Positions 62,003-64,000 of a DNA stretch of 64,000 nt are shown here, one piece after another. Position 1 is the first letter of the stretch, and each line of letters starts with the position of its first letter. A model generated the notes under the pieces. The model saw only the letters and a program-made list of their open reading frames with translations, made no database searches and was not told the origin of the DNA. Source of the stretch: Reyranella sp. (GTDB lineage Bacteria > Pseudomonadota > Alphaproteobacteria > Reyranellales > Reyranellaceae). Both the position numbers and the translations under genes were made by a program. The stretch lies in the NCBI RefSeq assembly GCF_004297265.1, contig NZ_SCUT01000039.1, positions 1 to 64,000 on the forward strand. Direction: 5' to 3'.

Positions 62003-62776
62003 ATGGAGTCGATCTACCGCGTCGAAGGCGCCACCGCCGAGACCAGCGCTTTTGCCGGCGGTCCGTGGAGCCCGAAACTGCAGCATGGCGCGGCGCCCTC
62101 GTCGCTGATCTGCTGGGCTGTCGAACGGCTGCCGTCGCCAGTGCCCATGCGCGTCGCGCGTCTCACTGTGGACCTGATGCGGCCCGTGCCGGTGGCCCCG
62201 CTTACGGTCGAGACCGAAATCGTCCGCGAGGGCCGCAAGATCCAGCTCGTGTCGTTGCGGCTGCTCGCCGATGGCGCCGAGGTCGTGCGGGCCAGCGCGC
62301 TGCGCATCCGTATCGATCCGAAGGACATGCCGGCGATCGCCAACGGGCCGCCGGCGGAACTTCCAATGCCGGAGGACTGCCGCCCGCCCGACTTCTTCGC
62401 GACCGAGACGCCGTTCCTCAAGGGCATCGAGATGCGTACCGCCAAGGGCGGCTTCCGCATCCCCGGCCCGGCTGCCGTCTGGTATCGCGCGACCCGCCCC
62501 ATCGTGGAGAAGGCGGAGATATCGCCGCTGATGCGGGCGGTCATCGCGGCCGATTTCTGCAACGGCACCTCATCGGTCTTCGACATGAACGAGTGGACGT
62601 TCATCAACGCCGACCTCACCGTCAGCCTCGGCCGCGAGCCGGCCGGAGAATGGGTGCTGCTCGACGCGGAGACCTGGATCGGCCCGGACTCGGTCGGCAT
62701 CGCCGCCGCTCGGCTCGCCGACCGGCAGGGCTATTTCGGCCGCGCCGTGCAGAGCATCATCTTCGAGAAGCGCTGA
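62003..62776 (+). CDS. Acyl-CoA thioesterase, double hot-dog fold
   Basis: A 257-residue protein with two hot-dog halves of TesB/4HBT_3 type (N-terminal GGPWSPKLQHGAAPSSLICWAVERLP, VARLTVDLMRPVPVAPLTVETEIVREGRKI; C-terminal WTFINADLTVSLGREPAGEWVLLDAETWIGPDSVGIAAARLADRQGYFGRAVQSII). It probably hydrolyses acyl-CoA esters; substrate unknown. The ATG at 62003 has GGGAG 10-14 bp upstream; GTG at 61997 would add 2 residues. It is convergent with cysS, the two stop codons touching. Confidence 0.82.
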   Translation: MESIYRVEGATAETSAFAGGPWSPKLQHGAAPSSLICWAVERLPSPVPMRVARLTVDLMRPVPVAPLTVETEIVREGRKIQLVSLRLLADGAEVVRASALRIRIDPKDMPAIANGPPAELPMPEDCRPPDFFATETPFLKGIEMRTAKGGFRIPGPAAVWYRATRPIVEKAEISPLMRAVIAADFCNGTSSVFDMNEWTFINADLTVSLGREPAGEWVLLDAETWIGPDSVGIAAARLADRQGYFGRAVQSIIFEKR

Positions 62777-64000
62777 TCAACCGCGCTTCCAGGTCGTTCC
62801 CTTCGGCCCGTCCTCGAGGATCACGCCCCTCGCCTTGAGGTCGTCGCGGATGCGGTCGGACTCCTTGAAGTCCTTGGCCTTGCGCGCGGCCTGACGGGCC
62901 ACGATGGCGGCGTCGATCTCGGCGTCCGAAGGACCATCCGCGGCCGCAGCCGGCGTCCAGCGGAACCAGACCTCGGGATCCTGCCGCAGGAGGCCGAGCG
63001 CCGACGCGCCCGCCTTCAGCTCCGACGGATCGCGCAACTGGTGCAGGGCGCTGATGGCAAGCGGCGTGTTGAGGTCGTCCGACAGCGCGTCCTCGACTTC
63101 GGCCCGGATCGATTTCTCTTCCAGCGCCTTGCCGCGCAGCAGCCCGTACCAGCGGTCGAGCGTGCCCTTGGCCTGGGCGAGACCCTCGTGCGTGAAGTCG
63201 AGCGGCTGGCGATACTGCGCCGACAGCAGCAGGAGCCGGATCACCTCGCCGGGATACTGGTCGAGCAGCTCGTGCACCGTGAAGAAGTTGCCGAGCGACT
63301 TGCTCATCTTCTCGCCGGAGATGTTCAGGAAGCCGTTGTGCATCCAGTACTTCGCCATGATGGCGTGACCGAAGGCGCTGCGACTCTGCGCGATCTCATT
63401 CTCATGGTGCGGGAAGATAAGGTCGAGCCCACCGGCATGGATGTCGAAGGTCTCGCCGAGATGGGCAGCACTCATGGCCGAGCACTCGATATGCCAGCCC
63501 GGACGACCGCGGCCCCAAGGGCTTGGCCAGCCCGCCTGAGCGTCGGTGGAAGGCTTCCACAGAACGAAGTCGGCGGGGTCCTTCTTGTAGGGGGCCACCT
63601 CGACCCGGGCGCCGGCGATCAGCTCGTCATGCGAACGTCGCGACAGCCGGCCATAGTCCGCCATGCTGGGCACGTCGAACAGCACATGGCCCTCGGCGGC
63701 GTAGGCATGGCCACGCGCGACCAGGCGCTCGATCAACGCGATCATCTCGCTCACATACTTCGTGGCGCGCGGCTCGACGTCCGGCGACAGCGCCTCTAGG
63801 CGGCTCATGTCGCTCTGGTAGGCGGCGGCCGTGCGCTCCGTCAGTGTGTCGATCGACTCCCTGTTCTCGGCAGCGCGCACCATGATCTTGTCGTCGATGT
63901 CCGTGATGTTGCGGACATAGGTGACGCGCGGATAGCGCCGCTTCAGCAGCCGGTAGAGAACGTCGAAGATGACGACCGGCCGCGCATTGCCGATGTGGAC
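62777..64000 (-). CDS. cysS: Cysteinyl-tRNA synthetase, N-terminus beyond the window
   Basis: The reading frame runs to the window edge, giving 407 residues. It starts in the window with [12 protein letters not shown] (the HIGN signature), then [55 protein letters not shown] supplies the zinc-binding cysteine and histidines, and [10 protein letters not shown] is the KMSKS loop. The enzyme loads cysteine on tRNA-Cys. About 30 residues and the start codon are missing. It is convergent with the thioesterase gene. Confidence 0.97.
   Translation of the reverse strand, partial: VHIGNARPVVIFDVLYRLLKRRYPRVTYVRNITDIDDKIMVRAAENRESIDTLTERTAAAYQSDMSRLEALSPDVEPRATKYVSEMIALIERLVARGHAYAAEGHVLFDVPSMADYGRLSRRSHDELIAGARVEVAPYKKDPADFVLWKPSTDAQAGWPSPWGRGRPGWHIECSAMSAAHLGETFDIHAGGLDLIFPHHENEIAQSRSAFGHAIMAKYWMHNGFLNISGEKMSKSLGNFFTVHELLDQYPGEVIRLLLLSAQYRQPLDFTHEGLAQAKGTLDRWYGLLRGKALEEKSIRAEVEDALSDDLNTPLAISALHQLRDPSELKAGASALGLLRQDPEVWFRWTPAAAADGPSDAEIDAAIVARQAARKAKDFKESDRIRDDLKARGVILEDGPKGTTWKRG

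Overview
The window is GC-rich chromosomal DNA of an alphaproteobacterium. I infer this from the ATP12-family F1-ATPase chaperone, the DUF4175/TIGR02302 membrane protein, the argH/tlpA divergent pair followed by lysA, the HIG1-type small protein beside a PduO-type adenosyltransferase and etfBA, the ethylmalonyl-CoA pathway enzymes Ccr and Mcd, and two Bug/TctC solute-binding proteins. A Rhodospirillales/Hyphomicrobiales relative (for example Reyranella-like) fits, but the genus is a guess. Gene density is high and no gap between genes exceeds 300 bp.

Region by region. 1-6.8 kb: a truncated tRNA-Leu, lipB, and a propionyl-CoA carboxylase operon (pccB, a 2-TM protein, pccA, acylphosphatase). 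A phosphonopyruvate-hydrolase-like enzyme and the ATP12 chaperone follow. 6.9-16.3 kb: an AsmA-like protein, a 23S-type pseudouridine synthase, a dienelactone-hydrolase-like enzyme, an L,D-transpeptidase, rarA, an HtrA protease and an orphan TctC protein. 16.3-21.9 kb: a class II (B12-dependent) ribonucleotide reductase interrupted by a 375-residue LAGLIDADG intein, plsC, a zinc-ribbon membrane protein and hpt. 22-31.5 kb: DUF4175, lysA, argH, tlpA, then a NAD regulator (NadQ/NrtR type) with nadA and nadC but no nadB. 31.5-37.7 kb: etfBA, a 3-hydroxyacyl-CoA dehydrogenase, an M81-family protein and an old-yellow-enzyme relative, preceded by a cobalamin adenosyltransferase and a HIG1-like protein. 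37.7-44 kb: amine oxidase, HAD phosphatase, TauD-type dioxygenase, Bug protein, IclR regulator and sulfatase. 44-49.6 kb: a FecI/FecR/FecA-type iron-uptake system with a PepSY protein. 49.8-53.8 kb: one giant repeat protein of unusual composition. 54-57 kb: mcd and ccr. 57.2-64 kb: a luciferase-like monooxygenase with an alpha/beta hydrolase, a secreted unknown, a DUF427 / DUF899 / SRPBCC / ArsR cassette, a thioesterase and the 3' part of cysS.

How the genes work together. Ccr, Mcd, propionyl-CoA carboxylase, 3-hydroxybutyryl-CoA dehydrogenase and ETF are parts of acetyl-CoA assimilation by the ethylmalonyl-CoA pathway. That pathway needs two B12 mutases, and the ribonucleotide reductase also needs adenosylcobalamin, which the adenosyltransferase would supply. 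The most notable elements are the intein placed at the RNR active-site cysteine, two copies of one palindromic repeat that both lie between convergent genes, the 1329-residue strand-loop-strand repeat protein with no visible signal peptide or barrel, and several sharp palindromes upstream of nadA, the luciferase-like gene, the iclR gene and the arsR gene.
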